Shown here one piece after another: positions 1 to 5,178 of a DNA stretch of 8,255 nucleotides. Position numbers and translations under genes: made by a program. Source of the DNA: Pseudomonadota bacterium. GTDB taxonomy: Bacteria > Pseudomonadota > Gammaproteobacteria > Pseudomonadales > Pseudomonadaceae. How positions within the stretch are numbered: the first letter of the stretch is position 1; each line of letters opens with the position of its first letter. The notes beneath the pieces are model-generated. The model had not been told where the DNA came from, did not search any database, and saw only the letters and a program-made list of their open reading frames with translations. The DNA is taken from positions 1 through 8,255 of the forward strand of contig JAEYXX010000146.1 of assembly GCA_023431055.1 (NCBI GenBank), given 5' to 3'.

Positions 1-736
1 TGCTGCTCATGCCTACTGCAAGGCCTGCGCGCAGCGCCTGCAGGGCGGCCTGGTAATAGGCTTTGCCCGCCTCCGACTGGGCGAACTCGACGAACTGCTC
101 CAGCTCGGGGTCGCTGAGGTCGCGGTAGACGTGCAGCAGGGTGTTGTCGAGATCCTGTTCGATCTGCGCCATCAGGCGCTCACGCTGGCCATTGAGCAGC
201 CCTTGAGCCTGACCGCCGCCAAGCAGGCCGGGCATCATCTGGCTGAGGCTGTCAGCAGCCACGCCGGCCAGTGCCAGGCTGACTTCAGCCCCGGCCTCCT
301 TGGCCGGAATGGCCTGGGCCAGGTGGCGAATCAGCAGGCGCCGGGTGGCATCGGCATCGGTGCGTGGCAGGCCGTTGGCGTATTTGGCCAACTGGTCGCG
401 GCGGGTGGCCAGCGTTTCGGCGGCGACGATCTTGCGCCCCAGTTCGGACTCGAAGAAGGCCAGCGCCGGCTGCGGGTTGGCCAGCTCCATGCCCAGGCTG
501 TGCTGCGCGCGCTGGTCGATGGCGGCAGCGGCGAAGCGGCGATTGCTGTTATCCACCAGAGCCTGAAACACCGCCGGTGGCAGGGTGCTGCGGTAGCGTT
601 GCTGAGCAGCGTCGAGCGCCTGGTTGAAATGTTCGCGCTGTTGCGGCCAACCGGCAGCCTGATACAGGCGCAGGTGGTCGTCTGCCAGGGCCGGCAAGGT
701 CAGGCCTATCAGCAACAGGGCAAACAGAACGCGCAT
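1..736 (-). CDS. Secreted DUF2059-like protein (C-terminus cut by window edge)
   Basis: The frame runs without a stop from an ATG at 736 to base 1, giving 245 codons; the stop lies outside the window. The start is well supported: AAGGAG (complement of 743-748) sits 6 nt before it. Residues 1-18 form a signal peptide (MRV, a Leu/Ala core, then PALA before DDHL), so the product is probably periplasmic. The rest is Ala/Gln/Leu-rich and predicted helical. From about residue 204 it carries YRDLSDPELEQFVEFAQSEAGK, which fits the DUF2059 pattern (aromatic, LS-x-x-EL, then F near a small-residue/G turn). DUF2059 proteins have no established biochemical role. The gene is divergent from the oxygenase gene with a 113-bp spacer. 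The signal peptide and reading frame are clear; the family assignment is from memory of the motif. Confidence 0.82.
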   Translation of the reverse strand, partial: MRVLFALLLIGLTLPALADDHLRLYQAAGWPQQREHFNQALDAAQQRYRSTLPPAVFQALVDNSNRRFAAAAIDQRAQHSLGMELANPQPALAFFESELGRKIVAAETLATRRDQLAKYANGLPRTDADATRRLLIRHLAQAIPAKEAGAEVSLALAGVAADSLSQMMPGLLGGGQAQGLLNGQRERLMAQIEQDLDNTLLHVYRDLSDPELEQFVEFAQSEAGKAYYQAALQALRAGLAVGMSS

Positions 737-763
737 CGAGAACTCCTTGGCAAACTTTCCTGG

Positions 764-794
764 CCGGCCGCAGGGTGCTGCGGCCGGTTATTTT
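764..794 (+). terminator. Terminator-like hairpin between two divergent genes
   Basis: CCGGCCGCAG (764-773) and CTGCGGCCGG (778-787) form a perfect 10-bp GC-rich stem with a 4-nt loop, followed on the plus strand by TTATTTT (788-794). This is a canonical intrinsic terminator shape, but no plus-strand gene ends here. It may stop antisense transcription arriving from the left before it reaches the oxygenase gene. On the minus strand the same hairpin would lie at or near the 5' end of the DUF2059 mRNA, about 15 nt before its ribosome binding site. Confidence 0.55.
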
Positions 795-818
795 CGGTGG
801 CTGGTGGAGGCTTGTCGA
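790..818 (-). promoter_or_regulatory. Candidate sigma-70 promoter of the DUF2059-like gene
   Basis: On the minus strand TCGACA (complement of 813-818, 5/6 match to the -35 consensus) is separated by exactly 17 nt from GAAAAT (complement of 790-795, 4/6 match to the -10). Transcription would start near 783, within the GC-rich hairpin at 764-787, and read into the gene starting at 736. This is by motif inspection only. Confidence 0.4.
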
Positions 819-833
819 GTCACGACATGCCAC

Positions 834-842
834 TGATACAAT
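834..842 (+). promoter_or_regulatory. Extended -10 promoter directly in front of the oxygenase start
   Basis: TGATACAAT (834-842) matches the extended -10 pattern TG-N-TATAAT, with 5/6 in the hexamer. A weak TTGTCG lies at 812-817, but the 19-nt gap is long. A start 7-8 nt after the hexamer falls at 849-850, which is the A of the oxygenase ATG. Confidence 0.45.
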
Positions 843-849
843 CGCCGCC

Positions 850-1473
850 ATGACCGAATCCAGCCTGCAAGACCTCTTTTCCGGCCTTATCGACGACCTT
901 GCCAGCCAGGGCTGGTCGCAACGGGCGTTGTTCGCCCCAGAGGTTCTGACCCGCGAACTGGCCGCCGAGTGCCGTATGCGTGCACAGAACGGCGAACTCA
1001 ATGCCGCCTGCGTTGGTCGTGGGGGCATGCAGCAGGTGCAGGAAGGGATTCGCGGCGATCGCATCCAATGGCTGGAACCTGGGCAGAGCCAAGCCTGTGA
1101 CCAGTATCTGCAATTGATGGACGGTTTGCGTCAGGCGCTCAACCAGGCGCTCTATCTGGGGCTCGAAGACTATGAATGCCACTTCGCCTGCTATGCACCG
1201 GGGGCCTTCTATCAGCGTCATCTTGATCGCTTTCGCGATGACGACCGCCGCACGGTGTCGGCGGTGTTCTATCTGAACGAGGACTGGAAGGCCGAGCAGG
1301 GCGGGGCGTTGCGCCTGTATCTGGCCGATGGCCGGGAACATGACGTACTGCCCCAGGCGGGCACACTGGCGCTGTTTCTATCTTCCGAGATGCCTCACGA
1401 AGTGCTGCCGGCCACCCGCGAGCGACTGTCATTGACCGGCTGGTTCAGGCGTCGAGGTGGCGCGGTACTCTGA
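850..1473 (+). CDS. 2OG-Fe(II) oxygenase, PPHD-type EF-Tu prolyl hydroxylase
   Basis: This 207-residue protein has the double-stranded beta-helix oxygenase core in its C-terminal half. The iron-binding facial triad reads H124-x-D126 (in YQRHLDRF) and H183 (in MPHEVLP), and R192 (ERLSLTGW) is the expected 2-oxoglutarate carboxylate ligand. Length and motifs fit the Pseudomonas prolyl hydroxylase PPHD (PA0310 in P. aeruginosa, as I recall), a bacterial relative of human PHD2 reported to hydroxylate a proline in the switch I loop of elongation factor Tu. The enzyme would be cytosolic and need O2, Fe(II) and 2-oxoglutarate. I chose the ATG at 850. An in-frame GTG at 775 would add 25 residues translated through the promoter and hairpin, which is implausible. 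No Shine-Dalgarno sequence precedes 850. The DUF523 gene follows after 38 bp and is probably co-transcribed. The fold is near certain; the EF-Tu substrate is by homology. Confidence 0.88.
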   Translation: MTESSLQDLFSGLIDDLASQGWSQRALFAPEVLTRELAAECRMRAQNGELNAACVGRGGMQQVQEGIRGDRIQWLEPGQSQACDQYLQLMDGLRQALNQALYLGLEDYECHFACYAPGAFYQRHLDRFRDDDRRTVSAVFYLNEDWKAEQGGALRLYLADGREHDVLPQAGTLALFLSSEMPHEVLPATRERLSLTGWFRRRGGAVL

Positions 1474-1511
1474 GGCCTGCGGGCTGTCTGGCGACAGTCA
1501 TGGAGAGGACG

Positions 1512-2003
1512 ATGCAGAAGATATTGGTCAGCCGCTGCCTGCTCGGGCATCGGGTGCGTTATGACGGCGGTGCTCACGGCCCTTTCGATCAACTGCAGAG
1601 GTGGCTGGATGAAGGACGAGTGGTGGCGCTGTGCCCGGAGGTGGCCGGTGGCCTGCCGACGCCACGTCCGCCTGCGGAAATTCGCGATAGACAGGGTGGT
1701 GCGGTGTTGGATGGTCGGCTGCCAGTACTGACGATCGAGGGCGAGGATGTCACGGCTGCGTTCGTCGAAGGCGCCGAACAGGCACTGGCGCTGGTGCGCC
1801 AGCACGACATCCGCCTGGCACTGCTGAAGGCGCGCAGCCCTTCGTGTGGCAATCTGGAAAACTACGACGGCAGTTTCAGTGGCGTGCGAGTGCCGGGCGA
1901 AGGGGTCACTGCTGCCCTGCTGAAACGAGCCGGGGTGAAGGTGTTCAACGAAATGCAGTTGGACGAAGCAGCAGCCGAATTGGCGCGGTTGGAGCGGGAT
2001 TGA
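1512..2003 (+). CDS. DUF523 / TudS-like Fe-S desulfidase candidate
   Basis: The product is 163 residues, a typical length for DUF523. Family hallmarks are visible: C9 in VSRCLLG followed by VRYDGG, C41 with E43 in ALCPEVAGGLPTPRPPAEI, and S109 with C112 in KARSPSCGN. In the characterised member TudS (thiouracil desulfidase), three such cysteines hold a [4Fe-4S] cluster that removes sulfur from 2-thiouracil or 4-thiouracil-type compounds, including thionucleotides, and the conserved Glu and Ser act at the active site. All of these positions are present, so a desulfidase role in thionucleotide salvage or detoxification is a fair inference; many DUF523 proteins are untested. I chose the ATG at 1512 because GGAGAGG (1502-1508) precedes it; an ATG at 1500 would overlap that site. 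The 38-bp gap after the oxygenase suggests one operon. Both products would depend on iron. Confidence 0.8.
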   Translation: MQKILVSRCLLGHRVRYDGGAHGPFDQLQRWLDEGRVVALCPEVAGGLPTPRPPAEIRDRQGGAVLDGRLPVLTIEGEDVTAAFVEGAEQALALVRQHDIRLALLKARSPSCGNLENYDGSFSGVRVPGEGVTAALLKRAGVKVFNEMQLDEAAAELARLERD

Positions 2004-2004
2004 G

Positions 2005-2053
2005 GTAGCCCGGATGCAATCCGGGGCACGGTGGTGCGCGCGGCGTACCCTAC
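2005..2053. repeat. GTAG...CTAC structured intergenic repeat-like element
   Basis: Beginning 2 nt after the DUF523 stop, this unit opens with GTAG (2005-2008) and closes with complementary CTAC (2050-2053). Inside are a perfect hairpin, CCCGGAT (2009-2015), GCA loop, ATCCGGG (2019-2025), and a weaker GGTGCGC/GCGTACC pairing. I recall very similar units (GTAGCCCGGATGCAATCCGG) scattered between genes of several pseudomonads, which suggests an interspersed REP-like repeat. Only one copy is in the window, so its repeat status is from memory. Confidence 0.5.
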
Positions 2054-2061
2054 GGAATGAG

Positions 2062-2085
2062 AAAGGGAGGCCGAAGCCTCCCTTT
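2062..2085. terminator. Bidirectional terminator hairpin between converging genes
   Basis: AAAGGGAGGC (2062-2071) and GCCTCCCTTT (2076-2085) form a perfect 10-bp stem with a 4-nt loop between the converging DUF523 and serA genes. On the serA strand the loop is TTCG closed by C-G, the very stable UUCG tetraloop type, and the stem ends in TTT followed by CTCATT. On the plus strand the tail is TTTGTTCATTT. The A-run/T-run symmetry is typical of a terminator working in both directions. For serA it lies about 140 nt past the stop, beyond the palindromic repeat. Confidence 0.75.
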
Positions 2086-2110
2086 GTTCATTTCTGCATA
2101 CCTCCGGGGC

Positions 2111-2227
2111 TCGCGAGCTAGAGCGAGACAAGGCGGGAGCGACCGAGGAGAGCGGAGTTTACGCCAGTAAATGAGCATCTCCGAGGTCGTTCCCAACGCC
2201 GTATCGCCGACGCGCAGCAGCTCCGAC
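2111..2227 (-). repeat. Palindromic 3'-end element, copy 1 (after serA)
   Basis: Read on the serA strand it starts within a few bases of the serA stop. Outer arms at 2194-2175 and 2153-2135 are complementary with few mismatches (GGGAACGACC... against GGGAGCGACC...). Between them is a perfect inner stem, TTTAC (complement of 2167-2171), a 4-nt loop, and GTAAA (complement of 2158-2162), framed by GCTCA and CTCCGC. The left flank carries GCTGCTGCGC and GGCGTTGG, the right flank CCGCCTTG and GCTCG. All of these landmarks recur in order in copy 2 at 5033-5139. No protein is recognisable in it. Confidence 0.8.
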
Positions 2228-3457
2228 TTAGAACAGGACGCGGCTGCGAATCGTGCCATTGACGTGCTGCAGCTTCTCCAGGGCCAGGTCGGAGTACTCG
2301 GCGTCGACGTCGATCACCACGTAGCCGACCTTGTCGTTGGTCTGCAGGAACTGGCCGGAGATGTTGATGCCGTTGTCGGCGAACACCTTGTTGATCTCGC
2401 TCATCACACCCGGGATGTTCTTGTGGATGTGCAGCAGGCGGTGCTTGTCGGGATGCGACGGCAGGGCCACTTCAGGGAAGTTGACCGAGGACACCGAGGT
2501 GCCGTTGTCGCTGTACTTGACCAGCTTCTCTGCCACTTCCAGGCCGATGTTGGCCTGCGCTTCGGCGGTCGAACCACCGATGTGCGGCGTCAGGATCACG
2601 CGATCCAGGCCACGCAGCGGGCTTTCGAACTCTTCGTCGTTGGACTTGGGCTCGACCGGGAATACGTCGATGGCCGCGCCGATCAGGTGCTCGTCCTTGA
2701 TCGCATTGGCCAGGTGATCCAGCTCGACCACGGTGCCGCGTGCGGCGTTGATCAGGATGCCGCCCTTTTTCATTGCACGGATTTCCTTCTCACCGATCAT
2801 CCACTGGGTGGACGGCAGCTCCGGCACGTGCAGGGAGACGATGTCGCACAGGCCCAGCAGCTCGTAGAGGTCGCCGATCTGCGTGGCGTTGCCCAGTGGC
2901 AGCTTGGTCACGGTGTCGTAGAAGAACACCTGCATGCCGAGAGCCTCGGCCAGAACCGAGAGCTGGGTACCGATGGAGCCGTAGCCGACGATGCCCAGCT
3001 TCTTGCCGCGGATCTCGAAGGAGTTGGCCGCCGACTTGATCCAGCCGCCACGGTGGCAGGAGGCGTTCTTCTCGGGGATGCCGCGCAGCAGCAGGATGGC
3101 CTGGGCCAGCACCAGCTCGGCCACCGAGCGGGTATTGGAGTAGGGCGCGTTGAACACGGCGATACCGCGCTCGCGGGCGGCGTCCAGGTCGACCTGGTTG
3201 GTCCCGATGCAGAAGCAACCGACGGCTACCAGCTTCTTCGCGCAGTCGAAGACCTCGGCGGTCAGCTGGGTGCGCGAGCGAATACCGATGAAGTGCGCAT
3301 CGGCGATCTTTTCTTTCAGCTCTTCGCCTGACAGCGCGCCCTTGAGGTACTCGATGTTGCTGTAGCCGGCGGCCTTCAGAGTGTCCACGGCATTCTGGTG
3401 GACGCCTTCGAGAAGAAGGAACTTGATCTTGCTCTTGTCGAGAGAGGTCTTGCTCAT
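2228..3457 (-). CDS. serA: D-3-phosphoglycerate dehydrogenase SerA
   Basis: SerA catalyses the first committed step of serine synthesis, NAD-dependent oxidation of 3-phosphoglycerate to 3-phosphohydroxypyruvate, in the cytosol. The 409-residue product matches E. coli SerA (410 residues) in length and layout. The Rossmann motif GYGSIG is at 158-163. The catalytic trio R240, E269 and H292 (in NAARG, PVEP and TPHIGG) falls at the E. coli numbering. The C-terminal ACT domain starts near 341. The residues that bind serine for feedback inhibition in E. coli (H344, N346, N364) correspond to H345, N347 and N365 here, so allosteric inhibition by serine is expected. Pseudomonas SerA is also reported to reduce 2-oxoglutarate to D-2-hydroxyglutarate, consuming NADH. 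The start at 3457 (MSKTSLDKSKIKFLLLEG) has a modest AGG-type ribosome site. It is divergent from the D-2-hydroxyglutarate dehydrogenase gene with a 181-bp shared control region. Confidence 0.97.
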   Translation of the reverse strand: MSKTSLDKSKIKFLLLEGVHQNAVDTLKAAGYSNIEYLKGALSGEELKEKIADAHFIGIRSRTQLTAEVFDCAKKLVAVGCFCIGTNQVDLDAARERGIAVFNAPYSNTRSVAELVLAQAILLLRGIPEKNASCHRGGWIKSAANSFEIRGKKLGIVGYGSIGTQLSVLAEALGMQVFFYDTVTKLPLGNATQIGDLYELLGLCDIVSLHVPELPSTQWMIGEKEIRAMKKGGILINAARGTVVELDHLANAIKDEHLIGAAIDVFPVEPKSNDEEFESPLRGLDRVILTPHIGGSTAEAQANIGLEVAEKLVKYSDNGTSVSSVNFPEVALPSHPDKHRLLHIHKNIPGVMSEINKVFADNGINISGQFLQTNDKVGYVVIDVDAEYSDLALEKLQHVNGTIRSRVLF

Positions 3458-3494
3458 CGGAGTACCTGTTGTCCCAGGGATGTTTTCAGGGAAG

Positions 3495-3511
3495 GGCTGA
3501 GAAACTCAGCC
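3495..3511. promoter_or_regulatory. Perfect inverted repeat in the serA leader region
   Basis: GGCTGAG (3495-3501), AAA, CTCAGCC (3505-3511) is a perfect 7-bp inverted repeat with a 3-nt spacer, centred about 45 bp upstream of the serA start. There is no T-run after it on either strand, so it is not a terminator. It could be an operator for a dimeric regulator or an mRNA leader hairpin. Confidence 0.45.
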
Positions 3512-3550
3512 AGTGCCCGCAGATCGCTGCACGTCTCGATTCACGGGGTG

Positions 3551-3578
3551 CGTATGCTAGCATGTTCGCCTTTTTCAA
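3551..3578. promoter_or_regulatory. Candidate overlapping divergent promoters for serA and the D-2-HG dehydrogenase gene
   Basis: A 10-bp perfect palindrome, ATGCTAGCAT (3554-3563), lies mid-spacer. On the plus strand it provides TATGCT (3553-3558, 4/6 match to the -10), but no good -35 is seen at the right distance. On the minus strand TTGAAA (complement of 3573-3578, 5/6 to the -35) is followed after 16 nt by CATACG (complement of 3551-3556, 3/6). Both promoters would use the same few bases, so expression in the two directions could interfere. This is by motif inspection and is tentative. Confidence 0.35.
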
Positions 3579-3614
3579 TGCTCGGTTGCGACCTGAATGG
3601 TTCTCAGGGCGACC

Positions 3615-3638
3615 ATGAATCCTTTGAGAGTTCCGTAG
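3615..3638 (+). other. Seven-codon upstream ORF abutting the dehydrogenase start
   Basis: An ATG at 3615, preceded by AGGG at 3606-3609 (5-nt spacing), opens a frame reading MNPLRVP and ends at TAG (3636-3638), directly against the dehydrogenase ATG at 3639 and in the same frame. It could tie translation of the main gene to termination of the short peptide, or be accidental. The codons show no obvious attenuation signal such as a run of Ser codons. Confidence 0.25.
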
Positions 3639-5030
3639 ATGACCACCCCCGCCCAGATCGAAGAGCTGAAGACCCTGGTTGAGCCCGGCAAGGTGCTGAC
3701 CGACGCCGATTCCCTGGAAACCTACGGCAAGGACTGGACCAAGCAGTTCGCTCCGGCGCCTTCGGCCATCGTCTTCCCCAAGACCACCGAGCAGGTCCAG
3801 GCCATCGTACGCTGGGCCAATCAGCACAAGATCGCCCTGGTGCCCTCGGGCGGTCGCACGGGTCTGTCTGCTGCTGCGGTGGCAGCCAGTGGCGAGGTGG
3901 TGGTGTCGTTCGACTACATGAATCGCATCGTCGAATTCAACGAGTATGACCGCACCGTGGTCTGCCAGCCGGGGGTGGTGACCAAGCAGCTGCAGTTGTT
4001 CGCCGAAGAGAAGGGGCTGTACTACCCGGTGGATTTCGCGTCGAGCGGTTCCAGTCAGATTGGCGGCAACATCGGCACCAATGCTGGCGGGATCAAGGTG
4101 ATTCGCTACGGCATGACCCGCAACTGGGTCGCCGGCCTGAAGGTGGTCACCGGCACCGGCGAGCTGCTGGAGCTGAACCGCGACCTGATCAAGAACGCCA
4201 CCGGCTATGACCTGCGCCAGCTGTTCATCGGCGCCGAAGGCACGCTGGGCTTCGTCGTCGAGGCCACCATGCGTCTGGAACGCGCGCCGAAGAACCTCAC
4301 CGCGATGGTGCTCGGCACGCCGGATTTCGATTCGATCATGCCGGTGCTGCATGCCTTCCAGGGCAAGCTCGACCTGACTGCCTTCGAATTCTTCTCCGAC
4401 CGCTGCCTGGAGAAAATCCTCGGCCGTGGTGACGTGCCGGCGCCGTTCGAGAGCCGCACGCCGTTCTATGCATTGCTGGAATTCGAGGCACTCAACGAGG
4501 ACGTGGCCAACGAAGCCCTGGCGACCTTCGAGCATTGCGTCGAACAGGGCTGGGTGCTCGATGGCGTGATGAGCCAGAGCGAGCAGCAACTGCAGAACCT
4601 GTGGAAGCTGCGCGAGTACATCTCCGAGACCATCAGCCACTGGACGCCGTACAAGAACGACATCTCCGTCACCGTCGGCCAGGTGCCGGCCTTCCTCAAG
4701 GACATCGATGACATCGTTTCGGCCAACTACCCGGATTTCGACGTGCTCTGGTACGGCCACATTGGCGATGGCAACCTGCACCTGAACATCCTCAAGCCCG
4801 AAGCACTGGCCAAGGAAGACTTCTTCGCCAAGTGCGCGGTGGTCAACAAGTGGGTGTTCGAGATCGTCGAGAAATACAACGGCTCGATCAGCGCCGAGCA
4901 TGGCGTGGGCATGACCAAGCGCGACTACCTGCAGTACAGCCGCTCGGCCGCCGAGATCGCCTACATGAAGGCAATCAAGGCGGTGTTCGATCCAAACGGG
5001 ATCATGAACCCCGGCAAGATCTTCGCCTGA
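3639..5030 (+). CDS. FAD-linked D-2-hydroxyglutarate dehydrogenase
   Basis: The 463-residue product is a flavoprotein of the GlcD/D-lactate dehydrogenase superfamily. The FAD-binding (PCMH) part shows PSGGRTG (69-75), GGNIGTNAGG (142-151) and GAEGTLG (198-204). The C-terminal oxidase part has HIGDGNLH (374-381) and EHGVG (420-424); H374, H381 and E420 correspond to the metal site of human D2HGDH, and R325 and K339 are likely substrate-carboxylate ligands. The reaction is D-2-hydroxyglutarate to 2-oxoglutarate, with electrons passed to electron-transfer flavoprotein in the studied Pseudomonas enzyme. The divergent serA supports this substrate: SerA makes D-2-hydroxyglutarate as a side product, and its removal pulls serine synthesis forward. 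An in-frame TAG lies immediately before the ATG, which fixes 3639 as the most upstream start; GAGAG (3626-3630) is a weak ribosome site. Glycolate or D-lactate as substrate is less likely given the neighbour. Confidence 0.9.
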   Translation: MTTPAQIEELKTLVEPGKVLTDADSLETYGKDWTKQFAPAPSAIVFPKTTEQVQAIVRWANQHKIALVPSGGRTGLSAAAVAASGEVVVSFDYMNRIVEFNEYDRTVVCQPGVVTKQLQLFAEEKGLYYPVDFASSGSSQIGGNIGTNAGGIKVIRYGMTRNWVAGLKVVTGTGELLELNRDLIKNATGYDLRQLFIGAEGTLGFVVEATMRLERAPKNLTAMVLGTPDFDSIMPVLHAFQGKLDLTAFEFFSDRCLEKILGRGDVPAPFESRTPFYALLEFEALNEDVANEALATFEHCVEQGWVLDGVMSQSEQQLQNLWKLREYISETISHWTPYKNDISVTVGQVPAFLKDIDDIVSANYPDFDVLWYGHIGDGNLHLNILKPEALAKEDFFAKCAVVNKWVFEIVEKYNGSISAEHGVGMTKRDYLQYSRSAAEIAYMKAIKAVFDPNGIMNPGKIFA

Positions 5031-5032
5031 AA

Positions 5033-5139
5033 GCTACTGCGCTCGGCCATGCTGCGTTGGCGAAGTCGGGAAAAATGCTCATTGGCACCAGCCAACTCCG
5101 CATTTTCCCGACCCCGCCGCCTTGCCTGACCTACGCTCG
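5033..5139 (+). repeat. Palindromic 3'-end element, copy 2 (after the dehydrogenase gene)
   Basis: It begins 2 nt after the dehydrogenase stop. Outer arms GTCGGGAAAAATGC (5065-5078) and GCATTTTCCCGAC (5100-5112) pair along their whole length apart from one bulged A. An inner perfect stem TTGGC (5082-5086), ACCA, GCCAA (5091-5095) follows, with CTCCGC bridging to the second arm. Flanks carry GCTACTGCGC, TGCGTTGG, CCGCCTTG and GCTCG. Order and spacing match copy 1 (2111-2227, opposite strand), whose stem bases differ. Confidence 0.8.
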
Positions 5140-5178
5140 TGACGCTTTCGAATGTGAATCTGATTTGGAGAGGCAACG

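Noticed and set aside
775..849. A longer oxygenase start at GTG 775
   Set aside because: It would translate the hairpin and the promoter, giving a 25-residue extension unlike the compact N-terminus of the family.
131..853. A 240-codon plus-strand frame over the DUF2059-like gene
   Set aside because: The minus strand carries a signal peptide, an AAGGAG ribosome site and a family motif; the plus frame has none of these and runs into the oxygenase promoter.
1484..1497. Small CTGTC-TGGC-GACAG hairpin between the oxygenase and DUF523 genes
   Set aside because: It has only 5 bp and no T-run; it is too weak to call a terminator and is common by chance.
2171..3331. A 386-codon plus-strand frame opposite serA
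   Set aside because: It mirrors the serA codons, has no family motif, and starts inside the palindromic repeat without a ribosome site.
3486..4901. A 471-codon open frame on the minus strand opposite the dehydrogenase gene
   Set aside because: It is antisense to a gene with complete family motifs. Its translation is low-complexity (His/Val/Leu/Gly/Asp-rich) with no recognisable domain, as expected from codon bias in GC-rich DNA.
3639..5030. Annotation of the flavoprotein as glycolate oxidase subunit GlcD or D-lactate dehydrogenase
   Set aside because: There are no glcE/glcF or lactate-utilisation neighbours. The size and motifs fit D-2-hydroxyglutarate dehydrogenase, and the divergent serA gives a metabolic reason.
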